From: Phocoena phocoena
Taxonomy: Eukaryota > Chordata > Mammalia > Artiodactyla > Phocoenidae
DNA length: 64,000 nt
NCBI RefSeq assembly: GCF_963924675.1
Contig: NC_089239.1
Span: forward strand, 30,403,818-30,467,817
Direction: 5' to 3'
Notes under the pieces: generated by a model
Database searches by the model: none
Seen by the model: only the letters and a program-made list of their open reading frames with translations
What the model was told of the DNA's origin: nothing
Translations under genes and position numbers: made by a program
Part shown: positions 24,785 to 36,929 of the stretch, piece by piece
Numbering within the stretch: position 1 is the first letter of the stretch
Layout: every line of letters begins with the position of its first letter

Positions 24785-25700
24785 CATGGCCCAAAACTAT
24801 CTTAGCGCAAGTAGTGATCAGAAGATTTCTGATCTAATTATTTGCTTAGTTATAGCCACTTTTTCCATAATTGCCAAGACTTGGAAGCAACTAAGATGTC
24901 CTTCAGTAGGTGAATGGAGATATAAACTGTGCTACATCCAGACAATAGAATATTATTCAACACTAAAAGAAATGAGCTCTTAAGCCATGGAAAGACATGG
25001 AGGAACCTTAAATACATATGACTAAGTGAAAGAAACCAGTCTAGAAAGACTACATAATGTATGAGTCCCACTATATGACATTCTGAAAAAAGCAAAACTA
25101 TGGAGCCAGTAAAAGGATCACCGGTTGCCAGGGGTTGCAGGAGAGGGAAGGATGAATAGGTGGAACACAGAGGATTTTTAGGGCAGTAAAACTATTCTGT
25201 ATGACACTATAAAGATGGACACATGTTATACATTTGTCTAAACCCACAGAAGTTACAACATCAAGAGTGAACTCTAGGGCTTCCCTGGTGGCGCAGTGGT
25301 TGAGAGTCCGCCTGCCGATGCAGGGGACACGGGTTCGTGCCCCGGTCCGGGAAGATCCCACATGCCGCGGAGCGGCTGGGCCCGTGAGCCATGGCCGCTG
25401 AGCCTGCGAGCCGGAGCCTGTGCTCCGCAACGGGAGAGGCCACAACAGTGAGAGGCCTGCATACCGCAAAAAAAAAAAAAAAAAAAGAGTGAACTCTAAG
25501 GTAAACTATGGACTTTGGGTGATTATCATGTGTCAGAGTAGGATCATTAATTGTAGCAAATGTAACATCTGGTGCAGAATTCTGATAGTGAGGGAGGCTG
25601 CACATATGTTGGGGTGGGGGGGATATAGGAAATTTCTGTATTTTCTGCTCCATTTTGCTGTGGACCTAAAATTGCTCTAAAAAATAAAATCTATTTTAAA
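24785..25700 (+). repeat. L1 3' end (L1M type), split by a SINE
   Basis: Plus-strand phrases cataattgccaagacttgga, aatagaatattattcaacac, ggatcaccggttgccagggg, then after the SINE ttaattgtagcaaatgtaac and the end aaaaataaaatctatttt. Opposite direction to GPM6A. Confidence 0.85.
25277..25484 (+). repeat. CHR-type cetacean SINE nested in L1
   Basis: Complete short-form SINE. Perfect 14-bp target duplication aagagtgaactcta at 25263-25276 and 25485-25498. Confidence 0.96.
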
Positions 25701-27159
25701 ATATATTAACTGTAATGCTTTCTTCTTTTTACCTTGCATTGGTCTCATTCATTCAACAAATCAAATTAAAATACTTCAGAATATAACACAGGATCCATCA
25801 CGAGTTTCCACCTGCCTTATCTAACACTTGGATTACTGCAGTATTCTAAAAAGTTCATTCTAATTAGCACCCTGAAGGTTACTCATAGAACTTCTTTCTA
25901 TCTTCCGAACCCCAGATGAAAGTCACTTACTCATTAATAATTAAAATATCTCATGTGTCAGCAACATGTACTGTAGGAGGCCTTGGGTATTATACTGGTC
26001 AACAACATCTATCACAGACTTTAACCGCGCCCTGGGCAAACACTGTAAGCCACCCATGTTCATCAATGTGCTCAGCATGTACGTGCTTACGTAGAGCTTA
26101 CTTTTTCAAGTGAAAACAGAATTCAAACAAAATCAAATTATATTAAAGGTAAAAGCATCAGTGGCACCTTTTCCAGCAAATATTACTACAGAGGAAACTT
26201 CCTCTTAGTGAATACTATTTTATTATCAATTACATTGTAAATATCTGAGAAATGTATTTTTGACCAAGAATCCCAATATAATAATACTAGGCTTAGTCAT
26301 TCCTCAGTGAACTTTTGAGTTTTATATCGTTAATATACCATTTCCCCATAAGGTAATTTAAAAACATAAACTATGGTAGTTAATCTCAAAATGAGAAAAA
26401 GAGATAAAGAAATTGAGTCTCAAAAATATGGTGAAGCTTCCTATGTTTTGTAAAATGTTACTGATTTAAAGGCAAAGTCAGAAAAATATATAACCCTTGC
26501 TTGTTTTTAAAGAAAATATAAAAATAAAGATCTTTTGTGTGGAGATTATTCCCAGTACAATGGGCGTGAAGTTCCTGACTGAAAAAGAGAAGTATCTATT
26601 AATCAATGTTTTAAAAGGCCATTTGTAATCCAGAGTTATTATTTCATCCCCAATCTAGTGGCCTATTTATAACTCTTACACGTATGGAAATATTTGAACC
26701 AATTTAAATATTTGAACCAATTTTAAAAATTAGATTTCTATTTGCAGTGTCACCTGAACATATAAAATCAAGGTTAGTCACAGTACAAGCAGCTACTCTG
26801 AGTGAATGTATTCAGGATGTTACATTGGGATTCATAAAATCTATGAATTTGAGGACATTTTCTATCTATCCTTAAGATGAATTTCTAGCTTTATTATAAA
26901 ATTTGCTTGAACAGTCTGTACCTGCAAATGACTTCATTTAAACTAGAATATCTTTATAAGCAGAAATGGAAAATTCATTAGTTATGGAGATATTCCCTTA
27001 GAAATTTTCAGTGGGTATCAAAGTCTAAGATTTAATTTTATATTAATTAAATCAGAAACTGAGGGTTTTGAGGGCTCTGTAGAAATGAAAATAGAGGTCC
27101 ATAGAGTATTATCCTGCTATGTACAGTTTATTTATGATAAGTTGTATTTTAGCATGATT

Positions 27160-27373
27160 TTTTTTTTTTTTTTTTTTTTGCACGGTACGTGGGCCTCTCA
27201 CTGCCGTGGCCTCTCCCGCTGCGGAGCACAGGCTTCAGATGTGCAGGCTCAGCGGCCATGGCTCACAGGCCCGGCCGCTCCGCGGCATGTGGGATCTTCC
27301 CGGACCGGGGCACGAACCCGTGTCCCCTGCATCGGCAGGCGGACTCTCAATCACTGTGCCACCGGGGAAGCCC
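27160..27373 (-). repeat. CHR-type cetacean SINE
   Basis: Complete short form. Target duplication agcatgatt at 27151-27159 and 27374-27382. Lies 448 bp from an oppositely oriented copy. Confidence 0.95.
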
Positions 27374-27474
27374 AGCATGATTATTTTTAATAGATCTATT
27401 TTGTTTAGGAAAACATGGATCAGAGAATGTGTTAATTAATGTCTTTAGTTTTCTTTTTCAATTAGTAGTACTTT

Positions 27475-28011
27475 AGATGTACATGAAATAATGTGATGAG
27501 AAAGATACTTTATCTTTGAGTCTTCCTCCCCAAAGTCCAAAGCCCCGGTCTAATCATGAGAAAAATATTAGACAAATTTCAATTGAGGTACATTCTACAA
27601 AATACCTAACTATTACTCCTCAAAATTTTCAAGATCATCAAAAAACAAGGAAAGTCTTAGAAAAAGTTACAGATCAGAGTAGCCTAAGGAGAAATGACTA
27701 AATTGTAGTATGGTATCTGTATCCCCTGAGTGGGATACTAGAAGAGAAAAAGAACATTTGATTTGGTAAAAACTAAGGAAATCTGAATAAAGTATGGACT
27801 TTGGTTAATAATAGTGTTTCTGGGCTTCCCTGGTGGCGCAGTGGTTGAGAGTCTGCCTGCCGATGCAGGGGACACAGGTTCGTGCCCCGGTCCGGGAAGA
27901 TCCCACATGCCGCGGAGCGGCTGCGCCCGTGAGCCATGGCCGCTGAGCCTGCGCGTCCGGAGCCATTGCTCCGCAATGGGAGAGGCCACAACAGTGAGAG
28001 GCCCGCGTACC

Positions 28012-28045
<34 letters not shown>

Positions 28046-28195
28046 GTTTCTATATTGGTTCATTAAATGTGACAAATGTACTATGCTAATGTAAGGTTTT
28101 AATAGGGAAAATTGAGTTTTATATACATGGAAACTCTCCGTACCATCTTCATCTTTCTGTAAATCTAAAAGTATTGTAAAACTAGAAGTTTATTT
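27475..28195 (+). repeat. L1 3' end (L1M type), split by a SINE
   Basis: Phrases ttcaattgaggtacattcta, ctcaaaattttcaagatcat, aaatctgaataaagtatgga, and after the SINE atattggttcattaaatgtg and tctgtaaatctaaaagtatt, which is the usual L1M 3' UTR order. Confidence 0.8.
27822..28042 (+). repeat. CHR-type cetacean SINE nested in L1
   Basis: Complete short form with a long A tail. Target duplication agtgtttct at 27813-27821 and 28043-28051. Confidence 0.96.
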
Positions 28196-29449
28196 TTGAA
28201 AAAATACTTTAGGATTTTAAAAATATGAGGAGTCATAAATGCTATGAAATTATATCCTAGGATGATCTGATGGGTGATCTGATATAGAGAAGTCTAAAAA
28301 TGCCACTTGAATATACAAATTTAAAAAAGAAAGGCTTAGCAGAAGACTATATTTCATGACTTGAGTAATCAAAAGAACAAAAACAAACAGAAAACAAAAC
28401 CTTGGCTCAATATTTCGAGAAGTTATTTTTATTTGAATAGAATTCCAATCATGACTTATGGTGACTGGAGAGGAATCAGGATGATTCAAACTTTTTCTTC
28501 AATTTTTCATTTCCAGCAGTTTTAAGTCTCTTGAACGAAAAATTCTATAACCAGAAGATTTACTTTTTTACAAGAGATTTTCCCATTTTGTCAATGTCAT
28601 CTTCTAAGGCTAACTGAAATTTTTTGTCAAGTTTTATGCCCTAAATCTGAAAAGAATGAGACCCATGTTTGCTTTCTTTGCTATAATTTATGTACCAGCA
28701 GATTTAATGTCTGGATGGTCACACTGAGATTGGTGTACTGTCCTGTATTTACAGACCAGTTCTGAAATTTTAAGTGCATGCAGGAGATTCACCTCAGAGC
28801 CCTGTGGCAAACAAGCTCCTGGTGCCATCTTCCACATGCACTGCTTTTTGAAACATTATTTCTAAATATTACCTCTATGCCTGAAGCAGTTTATGTTCCC
28901 CCTAACCTCCCCCTTTTTTCTCTACTGAGAAAGTGTTAAAGTGCCTTGTTGTAACCTGAAACAAATCATGTTGCCTTCTTCAGGTTAGAGTTGGAATATC
29001 CTAGAGAGAAACTAAGCCTTATTCTAGGAACTTGGCAGTCTTGGATCAAAACTGTTACTATCTTTTTAATTTACTTTGGAAGACACTGGATTTTAGAGAC
29101 AGACTAGAATGCAGAGTTCCTTGATGACACTTTAGTTAGGAAGTTACCTTAGAACTCTTTATCGGCAGAGTCATCAAAATAGAAAAGTACCTTTGATGAC
29201 TGAGTTATTTCATATCCCACAGAGCATCCCTGTCTTGTAAAAAGAGATAATTCATGATTGTGGATAAAGGTTAAAATGAGGACATCTCTGCAACGAAGGA
29301 ACTTTCCAACCATCAATGAATGATCTCACCAAAGGGCAAAACAAAAGTGACTGGTGAATTACTAACAACTCTCACAAGCAGATAATTCTCCTATGACGTT
29401 AGCCCAAATAAAACACAAAATGACAAGGCAAATCCTGACCATGAGTTTA

Positions 29450-29675
29450 GTGACATGGGCTCTGGGCCAGATGCTCAAATCCAAATCTGCCTCCACTGCC
29501 CACTACGTACTCATCTCTTGCTGGCAGATCCCTCATCTGTGAAATGAAGGTAACTAATATTGGTATCTACCTCACATAGTTTGGAAGATCAAATGCCCTA
29601 GTGTTTCCTAAAGTCCCATGCATAGCAACTGGCATATGTAAGCACCTAACAACCATTTCCTATTATTAATACTGG
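29450..29675 (+). repeat. MIR SINE
   Basis: Contains tccctcatctgtgaaatgaa, tatctacctcacatagtttg, gcatagcaactggcatatgt and a tattatt end. Confidence 0.65.
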
Positions 29676-29843
29676 ATTTATTATTAACACTTAACTTTAA
29701 GCTATGAAAATGAGCCAGGAGTCATTACACAGTGAATAGATGTAAAGGTAGTTCTACAGACTATGTCTTATGGACACTAGTCTAATAGGCTGTAGTCAAA
29801 ATCTATAAACATCTGAGGCTAACAGGAAGGATTAAAATAAATA

Positions 29844-30398
29844 CAGTTGGCCTTCCTTTTTGACGTCCTTGGATTTAACCACGACGAATGGAAAATATTC
29901 TTCAAAAATATCCCAAGGCTTCCCTGGTGGCGCAGCGGTTGAGAGTCCGCCTGCCGATGCAGGGGAACGCGGGTTCGTGCCCCGGTCCGGGAAGATCCCA
30001 CAATGCCGCGGAGCGGCTGGGCCCGTGAGCCATGGCCGCTGAGCCTGCGCGTCCGGAGCCTGTGCTCCGCAACGGGAGAGGCCACAGCAGTGAGAGGCCC
30101 GCATACCGCAAAAAAAAAAAAAAAAAAAAAAAGTCCCAGAAAGTTCCGGAAAGCAAAACTTGAATTTGCCACACACCAGCAACTATTTCACAGCATTTAC
30201 ATTGTATTTACAATCCATTACAGAGTGTGCTTTGTATTAGGTATTATAAGTAATCTAGGGATGATTTAAATTATACGGGAAGATGTGTGTAGGTTATATA
30301 CAAAGACTACACCTTTTTATAAAGGGGACTTGAGCATCTGTGGATTTTGGTATCCATGGGGGTCCTGGGACCCATCCCCTTGGATACTGAAGGACTAT
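29844..30398 (+). mobile_element. Tigger-type (MER2-like) non-autonomous DNA transposon, split by a SINE
   Basis: Starts cagttggccttcc after TA. After the SINE it continues agaaagttccggaaagcaaa, attgtatttacaatcc, gtattaggtattataagtaa, ggacttgagcatctgtggat and ends ggatactgaaggactata. This order matches the MER2 type of Tigger-derived element as I recall it. No transposase frame. Confidence 0.65.
29917..30132 (+). repeat. CHR-type cetacean SINE nested in the Tigger-type element
   Basis: Complete short form with a 1-base insertion in the ggggaacgcgggttcg region. Short target duplication tcccaa/tcccag. Confidence 0.93.
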
Positions 30399-30506
30399 AA
30401 ATAGAATACGCTTCTTCATCTGTAAAATGGGGGTAACAAAGGTAACTGCTTATTTTTGTTGCTTTAAACATTGTGTGTGGCACACTGTTGCTGTTATAAG
30501 GCACAC

Positions 30507-30938
30507 TGTTATGAGTTGAACTGTGTTCCTCCAAAATTCACATGATGAATTCCTCACCCCCGTACCTCAGAATGCAACCTTATCGGGAGATAGGGCTTTT
30601 ACAGAGGTAAGCAAATTTAAAAGGAGAGCCCGAATCCAATGTAACTGGTGTCCTTTAGAGAGGGAAATTTGAGCACACACATGCAGACAGGGAGAACACC
30701 AGGTGCAGATGAGGACAATGACGGAGGGGATGCTTCTATCAGCTGGGATCTCCAAAGATTACCAGCAACCCACCAGAGGCTAGAGGAGCAGACCTTCCGC
30801 AGAGCCCTCAGAAGGAACCAACCTTGCTGATGTCTTGATCTTGGACTTCAAGCCTCCAGAAACGTGAGACAATAAATTCTGTTGTTTAGCCATTCAGTTT
30901 GTTGTACTTTGTTATGGCAGCTCTAGCAAATGAATACA
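30507..30938 (+). repeat. MaLR (MLT1-like) solo LTR
   Basis: Starts tgttatgagttgaactgtgt and runs through cctcagaatgcaaccttatc, gagggaaatttgagcacaca, ccagcaacccaccagaggct, tcttggacttcaagcctcca to tttgttatggcagctctagc and gaatacaa. Complete LTR order with no internal part. The AATAAA-like ataaattctgttg is in its 3' half. Confidence 0.75.
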
Positions 30939-31478
30939 AATACTTTCACATTTTTTACTGCTTTATGTAACACTTAGAGCAGGTGGATTTATGGAAAGTA
31001 AATGTATTAACTTCCACAGAGTGTAGCACATTTAAGAACTCTCTTACTTCAGAAGTGTTGGGCTTAAAAATCTAAAGTGTCAGAACAAGCACAGATAAAT
31101 TCTGAGATCCATATTTCTATCATAATACTAACGGGAAATTTTTAGAAATAAGAAAAGAGTGATGGCTGTAACAACTATCCCATGATTTCAAAATGTGAGC
31201 CACTGAATGCCTCTCGTTACAACCAAATAAATATCTATAGTTTTTGGTTTAAAAAGTTAATGGGGAAGAAATTCAAAGAAAATAAATATTTCCATATTCC
31301 TTAAACTGAAGTTCACGTTTAATGTATTTAGTAACATGTTTGACTGGTACGCAACTTAGGACCATTTGCCATTTAAGTTAAATAAAATCTGTTACTTAAA
31401 ATATTTTAGTAACTTTTGACATGATCTTAATAAGCTAGTTAATGGTTCTTACCCCCCAAAGGTTACTACTGTGCTGTT

Positions 31479-31683
31479 TTTTTTTTTTTTTTGCGGTACG
31501 CGGGCCTCTCACTGTTGTGGCCTCTCCCGCTGTGGAGCACAGGCTCCGGACGCGCAGGCTCAGCGGCCATGGCTCACGGGCCCAGCCGCTCCGCGGCACG
31601 TGGGATCTTCCCGGACCGGGGCATGAACCCGTGTCCCCTGCATCGGCAGGCGGACTCTCAACCACTGCGCCACCAGGGAAGCC
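31479..31683 (-). repeat. CHR-type cetacean SINE
   Basis: Complete short form. Perfect 10-bp target duplication ctgtgctgtt at 31469-31478 and 31684-31693. Confidence 0.95.
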
Positions 31684-32119
31684 CTGTGCTGTTGTGTTTT
31701 ATGTGCCTCACATTAAGGATTTCGAATGACGGCATTAAAAAATTGAAATGAACTTGAACTGGTCTCGATACTGCATGAGAAGAAATGCATAATGCAGATC
31801 GTTATGCTTTCAAGAGTATTCATTAGGAAAAGAGAATATTGATTAGCATCTTGTATTCAGTGATCTGAAGCTGCTTTAAAATTAGCTGCATTTGTGCACT
31901 GTGCACAATTGCATGTTGTGAGTAGAATCATTTACTAGTAACCATTTTACGTTTTATACAGCACAGAAAAACAGGGATATAAAAATAAGTTTCTTTCAGT
32001 ACTAATTCTGGAAGCTTATCGGACAATAATATGGTTGTTCCAAAAAAAATTTATTCCACCTGTCAATATTACTCAGAATTCCAAACAGAAATTCATTAAT
32101 ATATTCAGCTTCCAAAAGA

Positions 32120-33820
32120 CATTTTTTTAAACATCTTTATTGGAGTATAATTGCTTTACAACGGTGTGTGTTGGTTTCTGCTATATAACAAAGTGAATCA
32201 GCTATATGCATACATATATCCCCATATCCCCTCCCTCTTGCGTCTCCCTCCCACGCTCCAAATCCCACCCCTGTAGGTGGTCACAAAGCACCGAACTGAT
32301 CTCCCCTTGCGATGCAGCTGCTTCCCACTAGCTATCTATTTTACATTTGGTAGTGTATATACGTCCATGCCACTCTCTCACTTCGTCCCAGCTTACCCTT
32401 CCCCCTCCCCGCGTCCTCAAGTCCGTTCTCTACGCCTGCATCTTTATTCCTGTCCTGCCCCTAGGTTCTTCTGACCATTTTTTTTTTTTTTTTTAGATTC
32501 CATATATGTGTTAGCATACGGTATTTCTTTTTCTCTTTCTGACTTACTTCACTCTGTATGACAGTCTCTAGGTCTATTCACCTCACTACAAATAACCCAA
32601 TTTCGTTTCTTTTTATGGCTGAGTAATATTCCATTGTATATATGTGCCATATCTTCTTTATCCATTCATCTGTCGATGGACACCTAGGTTGCTTCCATGT
32701 CTGGGCTATTGTAAATAGAGCTGCAATGAACATTGTGGTACATGACTCTTTTTGAATTCTGGTTTTCTCAGTGTATATGCCCAGTAGTGGTATTGCTGGG
32801 TCGTATGGCAGTTCTATTTTTAGTTTTTTAAGGAACCTCCATACTCTTCTCCCTAGTGGCTGTATCAATTTACATTCCCACCAACAGTGCAAGAGGGTTC
32901 CCTTTTCTCCACACCATGTCCAGCATTTATTGTTTCTAGATTTTTTGATGATGGCCATTCTGACTGGTGTGAGGTGATACCTCATTGTAGTTTTTTTTTT
33001 TTTTGCGGTACGCAGGCCTCTCACTGTTGCGGCCTCTCCCGTTGCGGAGCACAGTCTCCGGACACACAGGCTCAGCAGCCATGGCTCATGGGCCCAGCTG
33101 CTCTGCAGCACGTGGGATCCTCCCGGACCGGGGCACAAACCCATGTCCCCTGCATTGGCAGGCGGACTCTCAAGCACTGCGCCACCAGGAAGCCCCTCAC
33201 TGTAGTTTTGATTTGCATTTCTCTAATGATTAGTGATGTTGAGCATCTTTTCATGTGTTTGTTGCCAATCTGTATATGTTCTTTGGAGAAATGTCTATTT
33301 AGGTCTTCTGCCCGTCTTTGGATTGGGTTCTCTGTTTTTTTTGATATGGAGCTGCATGAGCTGCTTGTATGTTTTGGAGATTAATCCTTTGTCAGTTGCT
33401 TCACTTGCAAATATTTTCTCCCATTCTGAGGGTTGTCTTTTCATCTTGTTTATGGTTTCCTTTGTTGTGCAAAAGCTTTTAAGTTTCATTAGGTCCCATT
33501 TGTTTATTTTTGTTTTTATTTCCATTTCTCTAGTAGGTGGGTCAAAAAGGATCTTGCTGTGATTTATGTCATAGAGTGTTCTGCCTATGTTTTCCTCTAA
33601 GAGTTTTAAAGTGTCTGGCCTTACACTTAGGTCTTTAATCCATTTTGAGTTTATTTTTGTGTACGGTGTTAGGGAGTGTTCTAATTTCTTTCTTTTACAT
33701 GTAGCCGTCCAGTTTTCCCAGCACCACTTATTGAAGGGCTGTCTTTTCTCCATCGTATATTCTTGCTTCCTTTATCAAAGATAAGGTGACCACATGTGTG
33801 TGGGTTTATCTCTGAGTTTT
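32120..33820 (-). mobile_element. young L1, 5'-truncated, split by a SINE; same direction as GPM6A
   Basis: Plus strand starts at the reversed tail (tttttttaaacatctttattggag), then the 3' UTR (cacaaagcaccgaactgatc) and the last part of reversed ORF2 up to about 33820. The ORF2 C-terminal frame remains long in two pieces (33295-33753, and part of 32578-33177), so it is a fairly recent copy but clearly broken. Imperfect target duplication aaaagacattttt / aaaaggacattttt near 32115 and 33820. Confidence 0.9.
32995..33195 (-). repeat. CHR-type cetacean SINE nested in young L1
   Basis: Target duplication ctca(t/c)tgtagtttt at 32981-32994 and 33196-33209. It carries more differences from the short-form wording than most copies here (e.g. 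ctcagcagccatggctcatg). Confidence 0.95.
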
Positions 33821-33976
33821 CTAAAAAAGGACATTTTTAAAGCTAAGGAACTCATAGAACAAAAAGTAGACTGTAAGATACAATTTACCTACAAATTGGA
33901 AAAAGAAAAAAGGCAGCAGAATGGAAATAGGGAAGCAAGGAAGACTAAGTAGCAGGAGAGAATGACCGATAAAACA

Positions 33977-34909
33977 GTTTCTTTAACATTTTTATTGGAG
34001 TATAATTGATTTACAATGGTGTGTTACTTTCTGCTTTATAACAAAGTGAGTCCGCTATACATAAACATATATCCCCATATCTCCTCCCTCTTGCATCTCC
34101 CTCCTACCCTCCCTATCCCACCGCTCTACGTGGTCACAAAGCACCGAACTGATCTCCCCTTGCGATGCAGCTGCTTCCCACTAGCTAGCTATTTTACATT
34201 TGGTAGTGTATATATGTCCATGTCACTCTCTCCCTTCGTCTCAGCTTACCCTTCCCCCTCCCGTGTCCTCAAGTCCATTCTCTACGTCTGCATCTTTTTT
34301 CCTGTCCTGCCCCTAGGTTCTTCAGAACCATTTTTTGTTTTTTTTAGATTCCATATATATGTGTTAGTATACAGTATTTGTCTTTCTCTTTCTGACTTAC
34401 TTCACTCCCTATGACAGTCTCTAGGTCCATCCACCCCACTACAAATAACTCAATTTTGTTTCTTTTTATGGCTGAGTAATATTCCATTGTGTATATGTGC
34501 CATATCTTCTTTATCCATTCATCTGTCGATGGACACTTAGGTTGCTTCCATGTCTGGCTATTGTAAATAGAGCTGCAATGAACATTGTGGTACATGACTT
34601 TTTGAATTATGGTTGTCTCAGGGTATATGCCCAGTAGTGGGATTGCTGGGTCATACGGTAGTTCTATTTTTAGTTTTTTAAGGAACCTCCATGGTGTTCT
34701 CCATAGTGGCTGTATCAATTTACATTCCCACCAACAGTGCAAGAGGGTTCCCTTTTCTCTGCACCCTCTCCAGCATTTATTGTCTGTAGATGTTTTGATG
34801 ATGGCCATTCTGACTGGTGTGGGGTGATACCTCATTGCAGTTTTGATTTGCATTTCTCTAATGATTTAGTGATGTTGCGCATTCTTTCCTGGGTTTGTTG
34901 GCAATCTCT
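33977..34909 (-). mobile_element. second young L1, 5'-truncated (933 bp); same direction as GPM6A
   Basis: Same 3' end as the L1 at 32120-33820, bounded by target duplication gataaaaca (33968-33976 and 34910-34918). The ORF2 C-terminal frame is still mostly open (34344-34853). The 154 bp between the two L1s are non-L1 DNA, so they are separate insertions. Confidence 0.93.
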
Positions 34910-34929
34910 GATAAAACATTATTATTATT

Positions 34930-35300
34930 TTTTTCCTCTGGTTCCATGGAGCCCTAAATCCTGCATGAGAGGGTTGCAGGGCTGTGCACTGTGCAGGGCA
35001 CTTCCAGGCAGTGCAGCCAGTCCCCTTTTTGCAGGGGCTGGTCCCCTTCATGGAGGCCATGTTGGGACAGCCCGCACCTGACTCAAAGGCCTCGCCCGTG
35101 CGCTGCATTGCTGCTTTTGTAAGACACACAAGAGTGCAGCTCTGCTTCTCCCTCAATTCTGCTCATTCCTGGGTGCGGAGGGGTGCTAAAGGCGTGGGTG
35201 GGGTGTTTTAGGGGGCTGACTCCCTGCTGCCTCGCCTCTGGAGGGACCCACGCAGCTGCTGCCACCCTTCTGGGCTGTTGGGTGGGACTGGTGACACAAT
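34930..35300. other. GC-rich block, unassigned
   Basis: Abrupt change to about 60% GC in AT-rich surroundings, with several internal repeats of gcag/gtgcag words. Both strands have open frames of 75-115 codons but no recognisable protein, so I do not call a gene. Could be an LTR, a processed fragment or a regulatory island. Confidence 0.45.
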
Positions 35301-36929
35301 TGTAACTATTATAGAAAAAAATGTGGCTCATTTTTGCTTTAAAAATTCTTATTTGAGATGGCTTTGAAGTGTCAATGGCAAGCGGATAATTAGTAACGGC
35401 ACATAACTAGGTGTTTTCTTCCACGGCTTTTTGCTTCTGCATACAATCTTATGCAGAAATTTCACAATCTCAATGAAACGACCTAATCTACTGCACTCTT
35501 CCTGGCGAAAGGTCACTCCCCAATGGTAAAAGAGACCCCTTTCCTCTATGATTTCACTCGTGTTTTAGAATTATGGACTCTTGGAGCTAGAATGAGCTTT
35601 AGAGATGATCTAATGTCTTTGTGATGTAAGAGAGTAAACTGGGATCCGGAGAAGTTAAGTGACTTGCTAAGACATACAAATGGTGTTATAATGATACTGT
35701 CCTAATTATAAGAAAAAGCCCATCATTAACTGAATTCACCATAGTCTACTGGCAGAGTATGAGCGAATCTAAAATCAAACGTGCCTTCTTAATAGAGAAA
35801 TCCCTTAGGTGTCACTGAAAATTAGCCCACTGAATATTCATATTTTACTTATTAAATTAATTCAAGATCTTTAACTAAACTTCCTTTGGGTCTGTAATTT
35901 GATATTACTGATCCTAAACAATTAGATAATACAACAAACATTGTTCCCCAAAAGAGTCTTACAAGAAATGATTGCAGCAACAACTACAAATACCCACAAC
36001 ACAGGCTAACTATTTTATAAGATTATTATCATTATTGACACTGAGAGAATATCAGAACTTGTTACAAGCTGGTGGAAAAAATGGTTGGTGGTTAACAGGT
36101 ATTTTTGAACTTTTCTGTAAGACTGAAACAAATTGCACCATTCCTTATTAGAGACATCTTACTTAATAGGAAGTATATGCGCTAATTAAGTAGATATTCT
36201 CATATAACATTGGGAAATAATAAAAACACATTGGTCAAGGATGGAAGCTCCAAAGTTCATTTTATGCAAATTATTCTGCATAAAAACGTGAATGTATTTT
36301 TAACATATTACTCTTAATTTTCATCAGTCTTGTGCTTTAATAGATATACATGCATTTTCTGCATTGCATTAGCTCTAGACCATAAGTTTGAGTTACCGTT
36401 AAATAACATATCAATAACGATTTAAAATCTAAATTAGTATAATAGAGTAATTCTTACCTTATGTCAATATTAAACAGTAACTGCCTAATATAGTTCCCAC
36501 CCAAGTTTACAGTAAAATACATGTAACGTGTATATAACATGTATATAAATACATGTATATAACATGTATTTAAGGAAGAGAGACCTGCACCGTTATAAGT
36601 TGCAGATGGATTTTTCTGTTATCTTAAATATTGTATGGGAAGCCCAGAGCCATTTGGGAAACATAGATCATAAATCAATCAACAGTTTGCTGCCTCTAGA
36701 AGCAAGATGAGTTGCGTTGCACATGATTTGAGAATCTGAACCTGAATTTTCACATGGAATCGTTATTTTGAAAATACCATTAAGATTTAAAATAGCCACC
36801 AGAGCAGGGGATGTTACTGTGTTAAAAAAAAACAAACAAAACCCTCCAGTTCTTGGCAGATGAACAGAAACACCTGTGTGCTCCTGAAATAAACCCACAT
36901 TAACTCCCGAGGAAAGACAGGTAACGTAC

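Larger units (their letters stand above)
20219..36929 (-). other. GPM6A: GPM6A intron 3
   Basis: 16,711 bp, phase 0, donor GTACGT and acceptor TTGTAG. Repeat content: MIRs near 20.9 and 29.5 kb, L1 fragments at 22.1, 24.8-25.7 and 27.5-28.2 kb, MER20-like at 24.4 kb, a Tigger-type element at 29.8-30.4 kb, a MaLR LTR at 30.5 kb, two young L1s at 32.1-34.9 kb, six SINEs and a GC-rich block at 34.93-35.30 kb. The parts between (21.2-22.1, 22.5-24.3, 25.7-27.1, 28.2-29.4, 30.95-31.45, 35.3-36.9 kb) look unique with no gene seen. Confidence 0.9.

Noticed and set aside
32578..34853. Open frames up to 199 codons with reverse-transcriptase C-terminal-like peptides
   Set aside because: These are broken remains of L1 ORF2 in 5'-truncated insertions, not host genes. 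The longest (32578-33177) is a fusion of SINE and L1 sequence.
34737..35211. Overlapping open frames in the GC-rich block that might be a gene
   Set aside because: They cross the border of the L1, lie on both strands, and show no domain. High GC alone lengthens random frames.
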